Program-made: the position numbers and the translations under genes
Assembly: GCA_963734055.1 (NCBI GenBank)
Contig: CAVTFQ010000003.1
Span: 310,001-374,000 of the forward strand
Length of the DNA: 64,000 nucleotides
From: CAIWHR01 sp963734055
Lineage (GTDB): Bacteria; Pseudomonadota; Gammaproteobacteria; Burkholderiales; Casimicrobiaceae
Direction: 5' to 3'
Notes under the pieces: generated by a model
What the model was told of the DNA's origin: nothing
The model's database searches: none
The model's input: the letters and a program-made list of their open reading frames with translations, nothing else
Shown here: one piece after another, positions 38,837 to 48,033 of the stretch
Position numbering within the stretch: the first letter of the stretch is position 1
Layout of the letters: each line of letters opens with the position of its first letter

Positions 38837-40152
38837 CGGCGGCGGCGGCCGCATCCGGCACGACGGTCTACCGCGGCCAGATCCTGCACTTCCTCGACGA
38901 CCCCGCGGTCGCCGGCGATCGCGCGCACGTCTATCACGAGGACGGCGCGCTCGTCGTGCGCGACGGCCGCGTCGTCCGCGCCGACGCCTGGAAGGCGACC
39001 GCGGCGTCGCTGCCTCCCGGCACCGCCGTCGTCGACTGCGCGGACCGGCTGCTCATGCCCGGCTTCATCGACACGCACGTCCACTATCCGCAGTCGGACA
39101 TCATCGCCTCTTACGGCGAGCAGCTCCTCGAATGGCTCGAGCGCTACACGTTCCCCACCGAGCGCCTGTTCGAGGACCCGGCGCACGCCCGCGAGGTCGC
39201 GTCGTTCTTCCTGGACGAGCTTCTGCGCAACGGCACGACGACGGCGATGGTCTTCGCGACAGTCCATCCGGAATCCGTCGACGCGATCTTCGGCGAGGCG
39301 CGCCGGCGCGGGATGTGCATTGCGGCGGGCAAGGTGCTGATGGACCGCAACTGCCCCGAGTTCCTGCGCGACACCGCGGAATCCGGATTCGAGGACAGCG
39401 CCGCGCTGATCGAGCGGTGGCACGGCCGCGACCGGCTGCACTACGCGGTGACGCCGCGCTTCGCGCCGACGTCCACCGACCGCCAGCTCGAGCTCGCGGG
39501 GCGCCTGCTCGACGAGCACGAAGGCGTGCTCATGCAGTCGCACGTCGCCGAGAACCTGGACGAAGTCCGCTGGGTCGCCGAGCTCTTCCCCTGGAGCCGC
39601 AGCTACCTCGACGTCTACGACCGCTACGGTCTCCTTCGCCGCGGAGCGGTCTACGCGCACTGCATCCACCTCGACGAGCACGATAGACGGCGCATGGCGG
39701 CGAGCGGCGCCGCGATGTCGTTCTGCGCGACGTCGAATCTCTTCCTCGGCAGCGGGCTGTTCGATCTCGACGCGGCACGGACCCACGCGATACCGGTCGG
39801 CATCGGGACGGATGTCGGCGGCGGCACCAGCTTTTCGATGCTGCGGACGCTCGCCGAGAGCTACAAGGTCGCGCAGCTCGCGCGCCAGCGGCTGTCGCCG
39901 CTTGCGGCGTTCTACCTCGCGACGCTGGGCGGAGCGCGCGCGCTCGGACTCGACCGCCATCTCGGCAACTTCGCGCCGGGCATGCCGGCCGACTTCGTCG
40001 TGCTCGATCCCGCGGCGACGCCGCTGATGGCGCGCCGGAGGGAGCGCGCCCGCGGCCTCGTCGAGGAGCTGTTCCTCCTGATGATGCTGGGCGACGATCG
40101 CGCGGTCGCCGCGACCTACGTGATGGGCGAGGAGCGCTACCGGCGCGCGTGA
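38833..40152 (+). CDS. guaD: Guanine deaminase
   Basis: 439 residues of the amidohydrolase superfamily. Zinc ligands are in PGFIDTHVHYPQ, MQSHVAEN and YAHCIHLDE, with the catalytic Asp in PVGIGTDVGGGTSFSML. The motif YTFPTERLFEDP is specific to guanine deaminases. It turns guanine into xanthine for XdhAB. Its ATG overlaps the puuD stop by 4 bases, making it the end of the plus-strand purine operon. Confidence 0.95.
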   Translation: MTAAAAASGTTVYRGQILHFLDDPAVAGDRAHVYHEDGALVVRDGRVVRADAWKATAASLPPGTAVVDCADRLLMPGFIDTHVHYPQSDIIASYGEQLLEWLERYTFPTERLFEDPAHAREVASFFLDELLRNGTTTAMVFATVHPESVDAIFGEARRRGMCIAAGKVLMDRNCPEFLRDTAESGFEDSAALIERWHGRDRLHYAVTPRFAPTSTDRQLELAGRLLDEHEGVLMQSHVAENLDEVRWVAELFPWSRSYLDVYDRYGLLRRGAVYAHCIHLDEHDRRRMAASGAAMSFCATSNLFLGSGLFDLDAARTHAIPVGIGTDVGGGTSFSMLRTLAESYKVAQLARQRLSPLAAFYLATLGGARALGLDRHLGNFAPGMPADFVVLDPAATPLMARRRERARGLVEELFLLMMLGDDRAVAATYVMGEERYRRA

Positions 40153-40236
40153 GCGCCGCCGTCGTGGCGCCGCTCCGGCGCTCCCGGCAATGGCGACGCG
40201 GCCCGGACGCATGTCCGCCCCCGCGGGCCGCCATGC

Positions 40237-40242
40237 TACACT
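40237..40242 (+). promoter_or_regulatory. Candidate -10 for the binding-protein gene
   Basis: TACACT within GCTACACT, 30 bases before ATG 40272, in the 119-base gap after guaD. It suggests the next gene has its own promoter. The -35 is unclear. Confidence 0.3.
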
Positions 40243-40271
40243 CGTCGCGATCGATTTCACTCCGCGTAACG

Positions 40272-41135
40272 ATGCGCCGACCGCTCCTTCTGCTCGCCGC
40301 TCTCGTGCTGCTCGGACCGGGGGCGGCCGTCCCCGCGGCCGCAGCGTCGGCCACCCTCGAACGGATCAAGGCCAAGGGCGCGATCACGTTCGCGTACCGC
40401 GACGGCGCGGCCCCGTTCTCCTTCAAGGATCGCAGCGGCCGTGTCCGCGGCTACAGCGTCGAGATCTGCACGCAGGTGGCGCTCGCGGTGCAGCGCGAGC
40501 TCCAGCTGAGGCAGCTCAGGATCGAGTGGGTGCCGGTCGACGCCGCGACCCGACTCGAGGCGGTCGCGAGCGGCCGCGCCGACGCGGAGTGCGGAACGAC
40601 CACGATGACGCTCGGGCGGATGAAGACCGTCGACTTCAGCCTTCCGATTTTCGTCGATGGCGGCAGCGTGCTCGTTCGCGCGAAATCGAAGCTCGTGCAC
40701 CTCAAAGACCTGAAGGGCAAGCGGATCGCCGTCATCGCCGGCACGACGACGGAGCAGGGGCTCAGCCGGGCGCTGAGCGCCGCCGAGGCGCCCGCGACGC
40801 TGGTGCCGGTCAAGGACGGTGCAGAGGGCATGGCGCTGCTCACGCAGAACAAGGTCGACGGCTACGCGGGCGACCGCGTCGTCCTCGCCGGCCTCAGGGT
40901 GCGCGCGCGAACGCCCGAGTCGTTCGAGATCCTCTCCGAGGATTTCTCGTTCGAGCCCTATGCGCTCGTGCTGGCGCGCAACGACGCAGACTTCCGGCTC
41001 GCCGTGAACGGCGCGCTGGCGGGGCTCTACCGCACCGGCGACATCGACCCGATCTTCCAGCGCTGGCTCGGCAATCTCGGCAAGCCCGGTACGCTGCTGC
41101 ACGCGATGTTCTACCTGAGTACGCTGCCGGAGTGA
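40272..41135 (+). CDS. Periplasmic amino-acid-type substrate-binding protein
   Basis: 287 residues. A signal peptide ends near AAVPAAAA. The mature part is a family-3 (SBP_bac_3) binding protein of the glutamate/aspartate type: LERIKAKGAITFAYRDGAAP, GYSVEICTQVALAV, CGTTTMTLGRMKTVDFSLP and LKGKRIAVIAGTTTEQGL. No ABC permease or ATPase of this class lies next to it, so it is an orphan receptor in this window. The earlier frame-open region upstream of ATG 40272 lacks a signal sequence. Confidence 0.9.
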   Translation: MRRPLLLLAALVLLGPGAAVPAAAASATLERIKAKGAITFAYRDGAAPFSFKDRSGRVRGYSVEICTQVALAVQRELQLRQLRIEWVPVDAATRLEAVASGRADAECGTTTMTLGRMKTVDFSLPIFVDGGSVLVRAKSKLVHLKDLKGKRIAVIAGTTTEQGLSRALSAAEAPATLVPVKDGAEGMALLTQNKVDGYAGDRVVLAGLRVRARTPESFEILSEDFSFEPYALVLARNDADFRLAVNGALAGLYRTGDIDPIFQRWLGNLGKPGTLLHAMFYLSTLPE

Positions 41136-41137
41136 CC

Positions 41138-41632
41138 ATGGCGCCCTCGACCTTCGTCGCCGAAGTCGCGCGCATGGCGCTCGCGGCCTCGGTGTCGCTC
41201 GCTGCGGCGCTCGCCGACGCGCAGGCGCCGCCGCCGATCCCGCCATCGTCCGACGGCAAGGCCGCTACTGCGGCCGCCGCCCCGCCTGCCGACGAATGCG
41301 CCCAGTGCGGACGCGTCCTGTCGATCAAGCGGACGACGGTCAAGGAGCAGTGGACGCCGCTGGGGACGGACACCGGCTTCCATAAGGATGCGCGGGCGGC
41401 GACGCAGTTCAAGATCGGCCCCGGTCTCTCGAACCAGGGGCTCGTCATCGTCGGCGCGGCAGGGGGTGCCGGCTACCAGAAGTCCCCCACGTCGTACGAG
41501 AAGCCGCGCTGGGACGTGACCGTCAAGCTCGATTCGGGTCAGATGCGCGTCGTGCAGCTGACCTACGAGCCCTATGTGCAGGAAGGCGATCGGGTCCGGA
41601 TCGCGGGCCGCAACGTCGAACTTCTCAACTAG
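41138..41632 (+). CDS. Exported SlyB-like envelope protein
   Basis: 164 residues. A signal-type hydrophobic segment (ALAASVSLAAALADAQA) is followed by a Pro/Ala-rich linker, then CAQCGRVLSIKRTTVKEQW. A short glycine-rich stretch and a C-terminal beta domain (RWDVTVKLDSGQMRVVQL, then VQEGDRVRIAGRNVELL) follow. The Cys-x-x-Cys region and C-terminal domain resemble SlyB/Pcp-type glycine-zipper proteins, but the usual glycine zipper is reduced to GAAGGAG and no lipobox is visible. It starts 2 bases after the binding-protein gene. Function unknown. Confidence 0.65.
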   Translation: MAPSTFVAEVARMALAASVSLAAALADAQAPPPIPPSSDGKAATAAAAPPADECAQCGRVLSIKRTTVKEQWTPLGTDTGFHKDARAATQFKIGPGLSNQGLVIVGAAGGAGYQKSPTSYEKPRWDVTVKLDSGQMRVVQLTYEPYVQEGDRVRIAGRNVELLN

Positions 41633-41641
41633 CCGCTGGCG

Positions 41642-42760
41642 ATGACGACGGCGGCGCTCGCTGTCAACGACACGGCGGACGGCCGCCGAGTCCTTGCGCT
41701 GTCGGGGCGGCTCGACGCGACGACGCTGCGCCAGCTCTGGGACGACGCGCACCGCGCTCTGGCGGAAGCTCCGACGCGACCGGTGACAGTCGACGCGTCG
41801 GGGATCGACTACTGCGACGGCGCCGGCATCGCGCTTCTGGTCGACCTGGTCGCCCACCCGCGCGCCGCACCGGTCGAGATCGCAAACCTGCGGCCCGACC
41901 ACGACGTGCTGTTCAGGCAGTTCGATCCGGCGCGGCTCGAGCACGACCTCGACCCCGAGCCGCGGCGCCCGCCGGTGGTCGAGGAGATCGGCCGCACCGC
42001 GGCCGGCGTCTGGCGCGACATCCGCAATCAGGTCGAATTCATCGGCGAGATGGTCGCGGCGCTGGGGAGCGCCATCGTGCGCCCCGGCGTCGTCCGCTGG
42101 CGCGACGTCTGGCGCATCAGCGAGCGCGTCGGCGCCGACGGCCTCCCGATCGTCGCGCTGATCGCTTTCCTGCTGGGCCTGATCCTCGCGTTCCAGTCGG
42201 CGGTCCCGATGCGCCGCTTCGGCGCGGAGATCTTCGTCGCGGATCTGGTCGGCATCGCCATGGTGCGCGAGCTCGGGCCGCTGATGACGGCGATCCTTCT
42301 CGCCGGACGCACCGGGGCCGCGTTCGCCGCCGAGATCGGCACGATGCACGTGAACCAGGAGGTCGACGCGCTGACGACGATGGGACTCGATCCGGTGCGC
42401 TTCCTCGTGGTTCCGCGGATCATCGCGGCGCTGCTCATGACGCCGCTCCTCACGCTGTTCGCGATGCTCGTGGGCCTCGCCGGCGGCGCGCTGACGATGC
42501 AGTCGTTCTCGATCCCGCTGGTCACCTTCCTGAAGGAGGTCGACAGCGCCGTCACGCCGACCGACTTCATGGCGGGCTTCGTCAAGTCGTTCGTGTTCGC
42601 GATCACGATTGCCGGGGTGGGCTGCCTGCGCGGCCTCGAGACCGCCGCGGGCGCGTCGGCCGTAGGCGACAGTGCGACGCGGGCCGTGGTTTCGGGCATC
42701 ATCCTGCTCGTCGTCATCGACGGGATCTTCGCGGTGATCTACTTCATTCTCGACATCTGA
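41642..42760 (+). CDS. mlaE: STAS-MlaE ABC permease fusion
   Basis: 372 residues. Residues about 10-95 are a STAS domain of MlaB type (VTVDASGIDYCDGAGIALL). Residues about 140-372 are an MlaE/YrbE permease with GAEIFVADLVGIAMVRELGP, LAGRTGAAFAAEIGTM and VNQEVDALTTMGLDP. It should be the inner-membrane channel of an MCE-type phospholipid transporter. The fusion replaces a separate MlaB gene. The stop overlaps the ATG of mlaF by one base. Confidence 0.93.
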   Translation: MTTAALAVNDTADGRRVLALSGRLDATTLRQLWDDAHRALAEAPTRPVTVDASGIDYCDGAGIALLVDLVAHPRAAPVEIANLRPDHDVLFRQFDPARLEHDLDPEPRRPPVVEEIGRTAAGVWRDIRNQVEFIGEMVAALGSAIVRPGVVRWRDVWRISERVGADGLPIVALIAFLLGLILAFQSAVPMRRFGAEIFVADLVGIAMVRELGPLMTAILLAGRTGAAFAAEIGTMHVNQEVDALTTMGLDPVRFLVVPRIIAALLMTPLLTLFAMLVGLAGGALTMQSFSIPLVTFLKEVDSAVTPTDFMAGFVKSFVFAITIAGVGCLRGLETAAGASAVGDSATRAVVSGIILLVVIDGIFAVIYFILDI

Positions 42761-43533
42761 TGCCCGCGGTCGAACCCGTCATCCGCGTCGAGAACCTGAC
42801 CGCCGGCTACGACGAGACGGTGATCCTGCGCGGGCTCAACTTCGTCGTGAATCCGGGTGAGGTGTTCGTGATCCTCGGCGGCTCGGGCTGCGGCAAGAGC
42901 ACGCTGCTCAAGCACATGATCAGCCTCTACCCACCGCTCGAGGGGCGCGTCCTCATCAATGGCCGCGACATCACGGCGGCCGACGGCGACGAGCGGCGCG
43001 AGATCATGCGCGGCTTCGGCGTCATGTACCAGTCGGGCGCGCTGTTCGGGTCGATGACGCTGCTCGAGAACGTGCGCCTGGCGCTCGAGGAATACACGGA
43101 CCTGCCGACGCCAGCGATGGACCTGATCTCGCGGATGAAGCTCGAGCTGGTCGGCCTCGACGCGTTCACCGGGCACCTGCCGAACGAGATCTCGGGCGGC
43201 ATGCAGAAGCGCGCCGCGATCGCGCGCGCCATGGCGCTCGATCCGGGAATCCTGTTCCTGGACGAGCCGTCGGCGGGGCTCGATCCGATCACCTCGGCGG
43301 AGGTCGACGCGCTGATCCGCCGGCTGCAGCGCGCGCTCGGCGTAACCTTCGTCGTGGTCACCCACGAGCTCCCGAGCATCTTCGCGATCGCGGATCGCGT
43401 GATCATGCTCGACAAGAGTACGCAGGGCATCATCGCCGAGGGCGACCCGAAGGTGCTGCGCGACGAGAGCGACAATCCGCGGGTCCGGCAGTTCTTCCGC
43501 CGCGAAGCCGAGCTCGTCGAAGCTCCCGCCTGA
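42760..43533 (+). CDS. mlaF: MlaF-type ABC ATPase
   Basis: 257 residues with Walker A GGSGCGKSTLLKH, the MlaF-typical MYQSGALFGSMTLLENV, signature EISGGMQKR and Walker B ILFLDEPSAGLDP. It powers the MlaE permease. It overlaps the permease gene and is followed after 10 bases by mlaD. Confidence 0.95.
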   Translation: MPAVEPVIRVENLTAGYDETVILRGLNFVVNPGEVFVILGGSGCGKSTLLKHMISLYPPLEGRVLINGRDITAADGDERREIMRGFGVMYQSGALFGSMTLLENVRLALEEYTDLPTPAMDLISRMKLELVGLDAFTGHLPNEISGGMQKRAAIARAMALDPGILFLDEPSAGLDPITSAEVDALIRRLQRALGVTFVVVTHELPSIFAIADRVIMLDKSTQGIIAEGDPKVLRDESDNPRVRQFFRREAELVEAPA

Positions 43534-43543
43534 CGAATCAGCG

Positions 43544-44605
43544 ATGAGCCAGAAAGCCAACTACTTCAAGCTCGGCCTGTTCGTGATCGGCGCGATCGCC
43601 GCCGGCATCGTCGTGCTGCTCATCATCGGCTCGGGGCACTGGTTCCAGAAGCGGATCCTGATCGAAACCTATTTCAACGAATCGGTGCAGGGGCTCGACA
43701 TCGGGTCCAAGCTCAAGTACCGGGGCGTCGTGATCGGCGAGGTGAGGAGCATCGGGTTCACCTACAACCGCTATCAGCTCGATCAGCCGATGGAGGACCG
43801 CGCGCGGTACGTGATGGTCGAGGCGCAGATCGAGCCCAGGCTCCTCGGCGGCCGCAGCGCACGCGCCGGCGAGCTCACGAGCCAGGAGGGCGCCAACCAG
43901 GAAATCGAGCGCGGGCTGCGCGTGCGCCTCGCGCCGCAGGGGATCACGGGCACGAGCTACCTGGAAATCGACTACGTCGACCCGCCTCCGCCGACGCTCG
44001 AAATCCACTGGACGCCCGAGAACATCTATATCCCGAGCACGCGCTCCACGGTGGCCGCGCTCGTCAACGCGGCCAGCGAGATCATGGACCGCCTGCGCAA
44101 GCTCGACCTCGAGGGGACGCTCGCGAACCTCAACAAGCTGATGGTGACGGCGAACGCACGGATCGACGCGGTCGATGCGAAGGCGATTTCCGACCGGTTG
44201 ACGCGCGTGCTGGGCAAGATGGAGACCCGCCTCGACGAGCTCAATACGCGGAAGCTCTCCGACGAGGCGACCGCGCTGCTCGCCGAAGCGCGCGCCTCCA
44301 ACGCCGAGCTGAAGAAGCTCCTGTCGAACCCCGCGACCCAGAAGATCCCCGACGAAGCGATGGCCGCGCTGCAGCGCGTGCGCGCGATCGTCGACGACCC
44401 GAACCTCGCGCGTTCCATCCAGAGCCTCTCGCGCTCGCTCGGACGCATCGACCGCATCCTGGGCGGCGGCGAAGCGGACCTCACGACGACCCTCGAGAAC
44501 TTGCGCCAGATCACCGACAACCTGCGCGATCTGACCGAGGACGCGAAGCGCTATCCCGCCAACGTGATCCTCGGCGCGCCGCCTCGTCCCATCGAAAGCA
44601 AATGA
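43544..44605 (+). CDS. mlaD: MCE-domain protein, MlaD/PqiB-like
   Basis: 353 residues. One N-terminal membrane helix (LGLFVIGAIAAGIVVLLIIG) is followed by an MCE domain (ETYFNESVQGLDIGSKLKYRGVVIGEV, then GITGTSYLEI). A long helical region with MDRLRKLDLEGTLANLNKL follows, likely a coiled coil reaching across the periplasm. It is about twice the length of E. coli MlaD (183 residues, from memory) and closer in layout to longer MCE proteins. It forms the lipid-carrying ring of the transporter. Confidence 0.93.
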   Translation: MSQKANYFKLGLFVIGAIAAGIVVLLIIGSGHWFQKRILIETYFNESVQGLDIGSKLKYRGVVIGEVRSIGFTYNRYQLDQPMEDRARYVMVEAQIEPRLLGGRSARAGELTSQEGANQEIERGLRVRLAPQGITGTSYLEIDYVDPPPPTLEIHWTPENIYIPSTRSTVAALVNAASEIMDRLRKLDLEGTLANLNKLMVTANARIDAVDAKAISDRLTRVLGKMETRLDELNTRKLSDEATALLAEARASNAELKKLLSNPATQKIPDEAMAALQRVRAIVDDPNLARSIQSLSRSLGRIDRILGGGEADLTTTLENLRQITDNLRDLTEDAKRYPANVILGAPPRPIESK

Positions 44606-45243
44606 TGACCGCCCGCCCGCATCGCTCCTTCACCGTCGCCGCGTCGCTCGCCGCCGTCGCGCTCGCCGCGCTGGCCGGCGGCTGCTCGTTCTCGCGGCCT
44701 GCTCTGGTGAAGCAGGTCTACCTGGTCGAGCCGCCCACGCCGCCCGTCGCTGCGGCGACCCATCCCGCGACGCTGCAGGTGCGCGCCGTCGGCGTGGCCG
44801 CGCCGTTTCGTGGTCGGAACTTCGTCTACCGGCGGACGGACCTTCGCTACGAGTCCGACTTCTACACGGAATTCCTGGTGGCCCCGACCGCAATGCTCGC
44901 CGACGGCACTGCGCGCGCCTTGGAGCGCGCCCGCGTTTTCACGCGCGTCGTTCCGCCGGGGTCCTCGTCTGAAGCCGACTTCCTGCTGGACGGCTTCTTC
45001 GACGCGTTCTACGTCGACCTCCGCGATCCGGCCAAGCCGGCGGCCGAAGCCGTGGCGACGTATTTCCTGTCGCGCGGTGATCCCGCGGCGCCGGTTCCGT
45101 TCTGGTCGAAGCAGTACCGGCAGCGGGCGCCGGTGAATGGCTCGGGCACCGATGCGTACGCGGCTGCGCTGTCGGCCGCCTTCGGCGCCATCGCCACGGA
45201 GCTTGCGGCCGATCTCGCGCCCGTCGACCTGCCAAAGCCCTGA
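44602..45243 (+). CDS. ABC-type transport auxiliary lipoprotein (PqiC-like)
   Basis: 213 residues with a clear lipobox LAGGC near residue 30. The mature part fits the ABC_trans_aux family: QVYLVEPPTPP, LQVRAVGVAAPFRGRNFVYR and ESDFYTEFLVAPTAML. Such lipoproteins sit in the outer membrane and complete Pqi/Mla-like transporters. The start overlaps the mlaD stop. Confidence 0.9.
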   Translation: MMTARPHRSFTVAASLAAVALAALAGGCSFSRPALVKQVYLVEPPTPPVAAATHPATLQVRAVGVAAPFRGRNFVYRRTDLRYESDFYTEFLVAPTAMLADGTARALERARVFTRVVPPGSSSEADFLLDGFFDAFYVDLRDPAKPAAEAVATYFLSRGDPAAPVPFWSKQYRQRAPVNGSGTDAYAAALSAAFGAIATELAADLAPVDLPKP

Positions 45244-45393
45244 TCGGATTCCGCCGTGCAGGTCGCATCCTGCGCGTCCGGAGTTCTCGTCGCGCGCCGG
45301 CCGGGGGGCGGGGCTCGCGGACGCGAGTGACCACGCGGTAGCGTCGTTCTGCTATCGTGCGCAACCAATGCGTCACTGGGCCGCCGCCGCCGC

Positions 45394-47844
45394 ATGAAGC
45401 CGCAATCGGTACCTGCTCGCGGTCCTCGCGCCCGCGTCGTCCTGTCCGCAGCGCTGCTCGCATCGGCCGTCGCGTGCGGATCGCGTTCGCTGCCGGCGGC
45501 GGAGGCGGTTACGGGCGCGGGGACGGCATCGCCGAATGCCGCCGCGGCGCCCTCCGCAGGCGGCGCGGCCGGCACCGCCACGCTGCACGACATCATCGTC
45601 GACCTCGGTCGCAACGACGCCATGCGCCGCGAGATCGCGGCCACCCTTCGCGACACCTCCAGCTGGCCCTCGCTGGCCGACAAGCTGCAGGATCCCACTC
45701 TCGCCTCCGATCTCAAGGCGCTGGAAGAGGGCCGCGATACGCTCTCGCGCGCCCGCTACATGGAGCTGATCGACGCAGACACGCGAATACGGGAGCGCGC
45801 GCGTGCGGTAAGCGCGGCCACGGCGGCGCTCGGCAGCCTGAGCCAGAAGGTCGAAGAAGAGCTCGAGCGCCTGGATCGCGAGGTGGCGCGATGGCCGCAG
45901 CGAGTCGTGCTTGCGCGCGAGCGAGAGGCCCCGGCGCAAATCCTGCATCGGGCGGAAGCCGCAGAAGCCGAGCTCGCGGCAACGCGGGACCGGCTGCGGG
46001 CGCGTCGGGACGAGTTGCTCGTCGCGTACGAGCGTGGCGTGGCGCTGCAGGCACGACTGGACGCGGTACGCGAGACAATCGCCGAACGTCGGGAGCGGAT
46101 CACCGCCGAGCTGCGCACCTTCGAGGACGCGCCAGTCTGGCGTCAGGGGCCGGTGGCTTTCCCGCGCAGTGAAGTGCTGGCCCTCATCCGGCTGTCCCGG
46201 CTCGAGCTCGTCGATTATCTGCGCCAGTACGGCACGCGCCTCGGCCTGTGGGTCGTCGTCCTCGCATCGCTGATGTTCGCGGCTCTGACCCGCCGGTCCG
46301 TTGCAGCGTCGGAGCCCGAGGGGGCCCACGCGCGCTCCATGAGCCTCGCGGTGGCCGGCGCACTCATGGGGAGCCTGGTCCTCGTCGCCGTGCTCGCGCC
46401 GAGGGGGCCGTTCATCCTTTATCGCCTGATCGCCTTTGCGGTGCCGCTGGCAGGCGGCGTCGTGGCCACGAGGACCTTCGCCGCATCGATTCCAGCGACC
46501 GCGTGGGCACTCGTCTTCGCGGTCTTCGTCAACGAATTCCGAATCCTGGCCGAAATGAATCCCAACACCGACCGGCTGCTGCTCGCGGTTCAGATCCTGC
46601 CCTTCGGCGCGGCCCTCGTTCACGACTGGCGGCGGGGAGCGCTCGCCCGGTTCCTGGCGCGTTGGCCGGCCGTGCTCGTGCGGCGGCTGGCCATCGCGAT
46701 GCTACTGGCGCTCGGCATCATCGTGGTCGCATCCGTGCTTGGCTACACCGGCGCCGCGCGCAGGCTCGCCGCCCTGGTCGTCATGGCGCCAGGATTCGCG
46801 CTGGTGTTTGCGGGGCTGGCGTGGGTGCTCGATCAGGCAGGCGCCGGATTGCTCGCCACGCCGATTGCGCAGAGCCTTCGCAGCGTGCGAACGCGCGCGG
46901 ACGCGATTCGGCGTGCACTGCACCTCGTCATCGTCCTGTTCTGCTGGGCGGCCGGCATCGTGGCCTTCATGGTGGCGCATTCCGCGCTCGATGACCTGCT
47001 GCGGCTCGGCAGCTACGTCGCCGGTGCGAGCATCACGACCGGCGACGTGACGATCACGCTGAGCGCGATCCTCTCGGCGCTCGCGATCGTCGGCGTGACG
47101 TGGCTTTCCACGAAGCTTGCGCGCTTCGTGCTCGACCACGAGGTCCTGCCGCGGCTCAACCTGCGCACGGGCGTGCCGATCGCCATCTCGACGATCGTCG
47201 GCTACCTGCTGGTCGTCACGGGCTTCGTCCTCGCGCTGGCGGCGCTCGGCATCGATCTTACGAAGGTCACCCTGCTCGCCGGCGCGCTCGGCGTCGGCGT
47301 GGGGCTCGGGCTGCAGAGCGTGGTGAACAACTTCGCGTCCGGCCTCATCCTGATGCTCGAGCGGCCGATCAACGTCGGTGATCAGATCGACGTCGGCGGC
47401 GTGCTGGGCGAAGTGAAGCGCATCGGCGTGCGCTCGTCGACGATCCGGACGTTCCAGGGAGCGGAGGTGATCGTCCCCAACGCGGATCTCGCGTCCAAGC
47501 AGGTCATCAACTGGACCTTGTCCGATCGCGCGCGCCGCTACGAGATCGACGTCGGGGTCGCCTACGGCAGCGATCCCGCGCAGGTCCTGCGCCTGCTCGA
47601 GGAGGCGGCCGCGAGCGTGCCGGAGGTCCAGAAGGTGCCTGTCCCGCGTGCGCTGTTCACCGGATTCGGCGACAGCTCGCTCGACTTCCGTCTGTTTGCC
47701 TGGGTCGAAAGCGTCGACATCGGGCTGCAGGCGCAGAACAACCTGCGGACGGCGGTCCTGCAGCTGCTCGCCCAGGCGGGCATCGAAATACCGTTCCCGC
47801 AGCGCGACGTCCACATTCGGCGCGTGCCGGCCGCGCCGCCCTAG
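45394..47844 (+). CDS. Large MscS-family mechanosensitive channel
   Basis: 816 residues. A signal-like N-terminus is followed by a long coiled-coil periplasmic region (about residues 55-260), then about ten membrane helices. The C-terminal MscS unit (about 600-800) has the pore helix LLAGALGVGVGLGLQSVVNNF and the beta domain VGDQIDVGGVLGEVKRIGVRSSTIRTFQGAEVIVPN. The layout is that of MscK-type channels, but it is shorter than MscK. It stands alone with 150 bases before it that show no clear promoter. Confidence 0.92.
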   Translation: MKPQSVPARGPRARVVLSAALLASAVACGSRSLPAAEAVTGAGTASPNAAAAPSAGGAAGTATLHDIIVDLGRNDAMRREIAATLRDTSSWPSLADKLQDPTLASDLKALEEGRDTLSRARYMELIDADTRIRERARAVSAATAALGSLSQKVEEELERLDREVARWPQRVVLAREREAPAQILHRAEAAEAELAATRDRLRARRDELLVAYERGVALQARLDAVRETIAERRERITAELRTFEDAPVWRQGPVAFPRSEVLALIRLSRLELVDYLRQYGTRLGLWVVVLASLMFAALTRRSVAASEPEGAHARSMSLAVAGALMGSLVLVAVLAPRGPFILYRLIAFAVPLAGGVVATRTFAASIPATAWALVFAVFVNEFRILAEMNPNTDRLLLAVQILPFGAALVHDWRRGALARFLARWPAVLVRRLAIAMLLALGIIVVASVLGYTGAARRLAALVVMAPGFALVFAGLAWVLDQAGAGLLATPIAQSLRSVRTRADAIRRALHLVIVLFCWAAGIVAFMVAHSALDDLLRLGSYVAGASITTGDVTITLSAILSALAIVGVTWLSTKLARFVLDHEVLPRLNLRTGVPIAISTIVGYLLVVTGFVLALAALGIDLTKVTLLAGALGVGVGLGLQSVVNNFASGLILMLERPINVGDQIDVGGVLGEVKRIGVRSSTIRTFQGAEVIVPNADLASKQVINWTLSDRARRYEIDVGVAYGSDPAQVLRLLEEAAASVPEVQKVPVPRALFTGFGDSSLDFRLFAWVESVDIGLQAQNNLRTAVLQLLAQAGIEIPFPQRDVHIRRVPAAPP

Positions 47845-47900
47845 ATGGCAAGAGTCAGGACGCCGTTTCGGGGATGAATGCGAGAGACGCATGCATCCTT

Positions 47901-47991
47901 CGTCGTCCCCGCGGACGCGGGGACCCAGCGACGTAGGACTGTCGCCTGCAATGCCGCAAGTCGCTGGATTCCCGCGTTCGCGGGAATGACG
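47901..47991. repeat. REP-like inverted repeat pair
   Basis: Two 32-base units face each other: 47901-47932 and the complement of 47960-47991. They agree at 27 of 32 positions. Each has its own GC hairpin (GTCCCCGCGGACGCGGGGAC and ATTCCCGCGTTCGCGGGAAT). The sequence type is a common dispersed repeat in many proteobacterial genomes. It sits between two converging genes and may also act in termination. Nothing else is seen in 47845-48033. Confidence 0.8.
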
Positions 47992-48033
47992 CCTGCACAG
48001 GATTGATTCACAGCTGGGCCGTCCCGCCGCAGG

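Noticed and set aside
47901..47991. Repeats as a CRISPR array or insertion-sequence ends
   Set aside because: There are only two units, in inverted orientation, with no spacers, no cas genes and no transposase between them.
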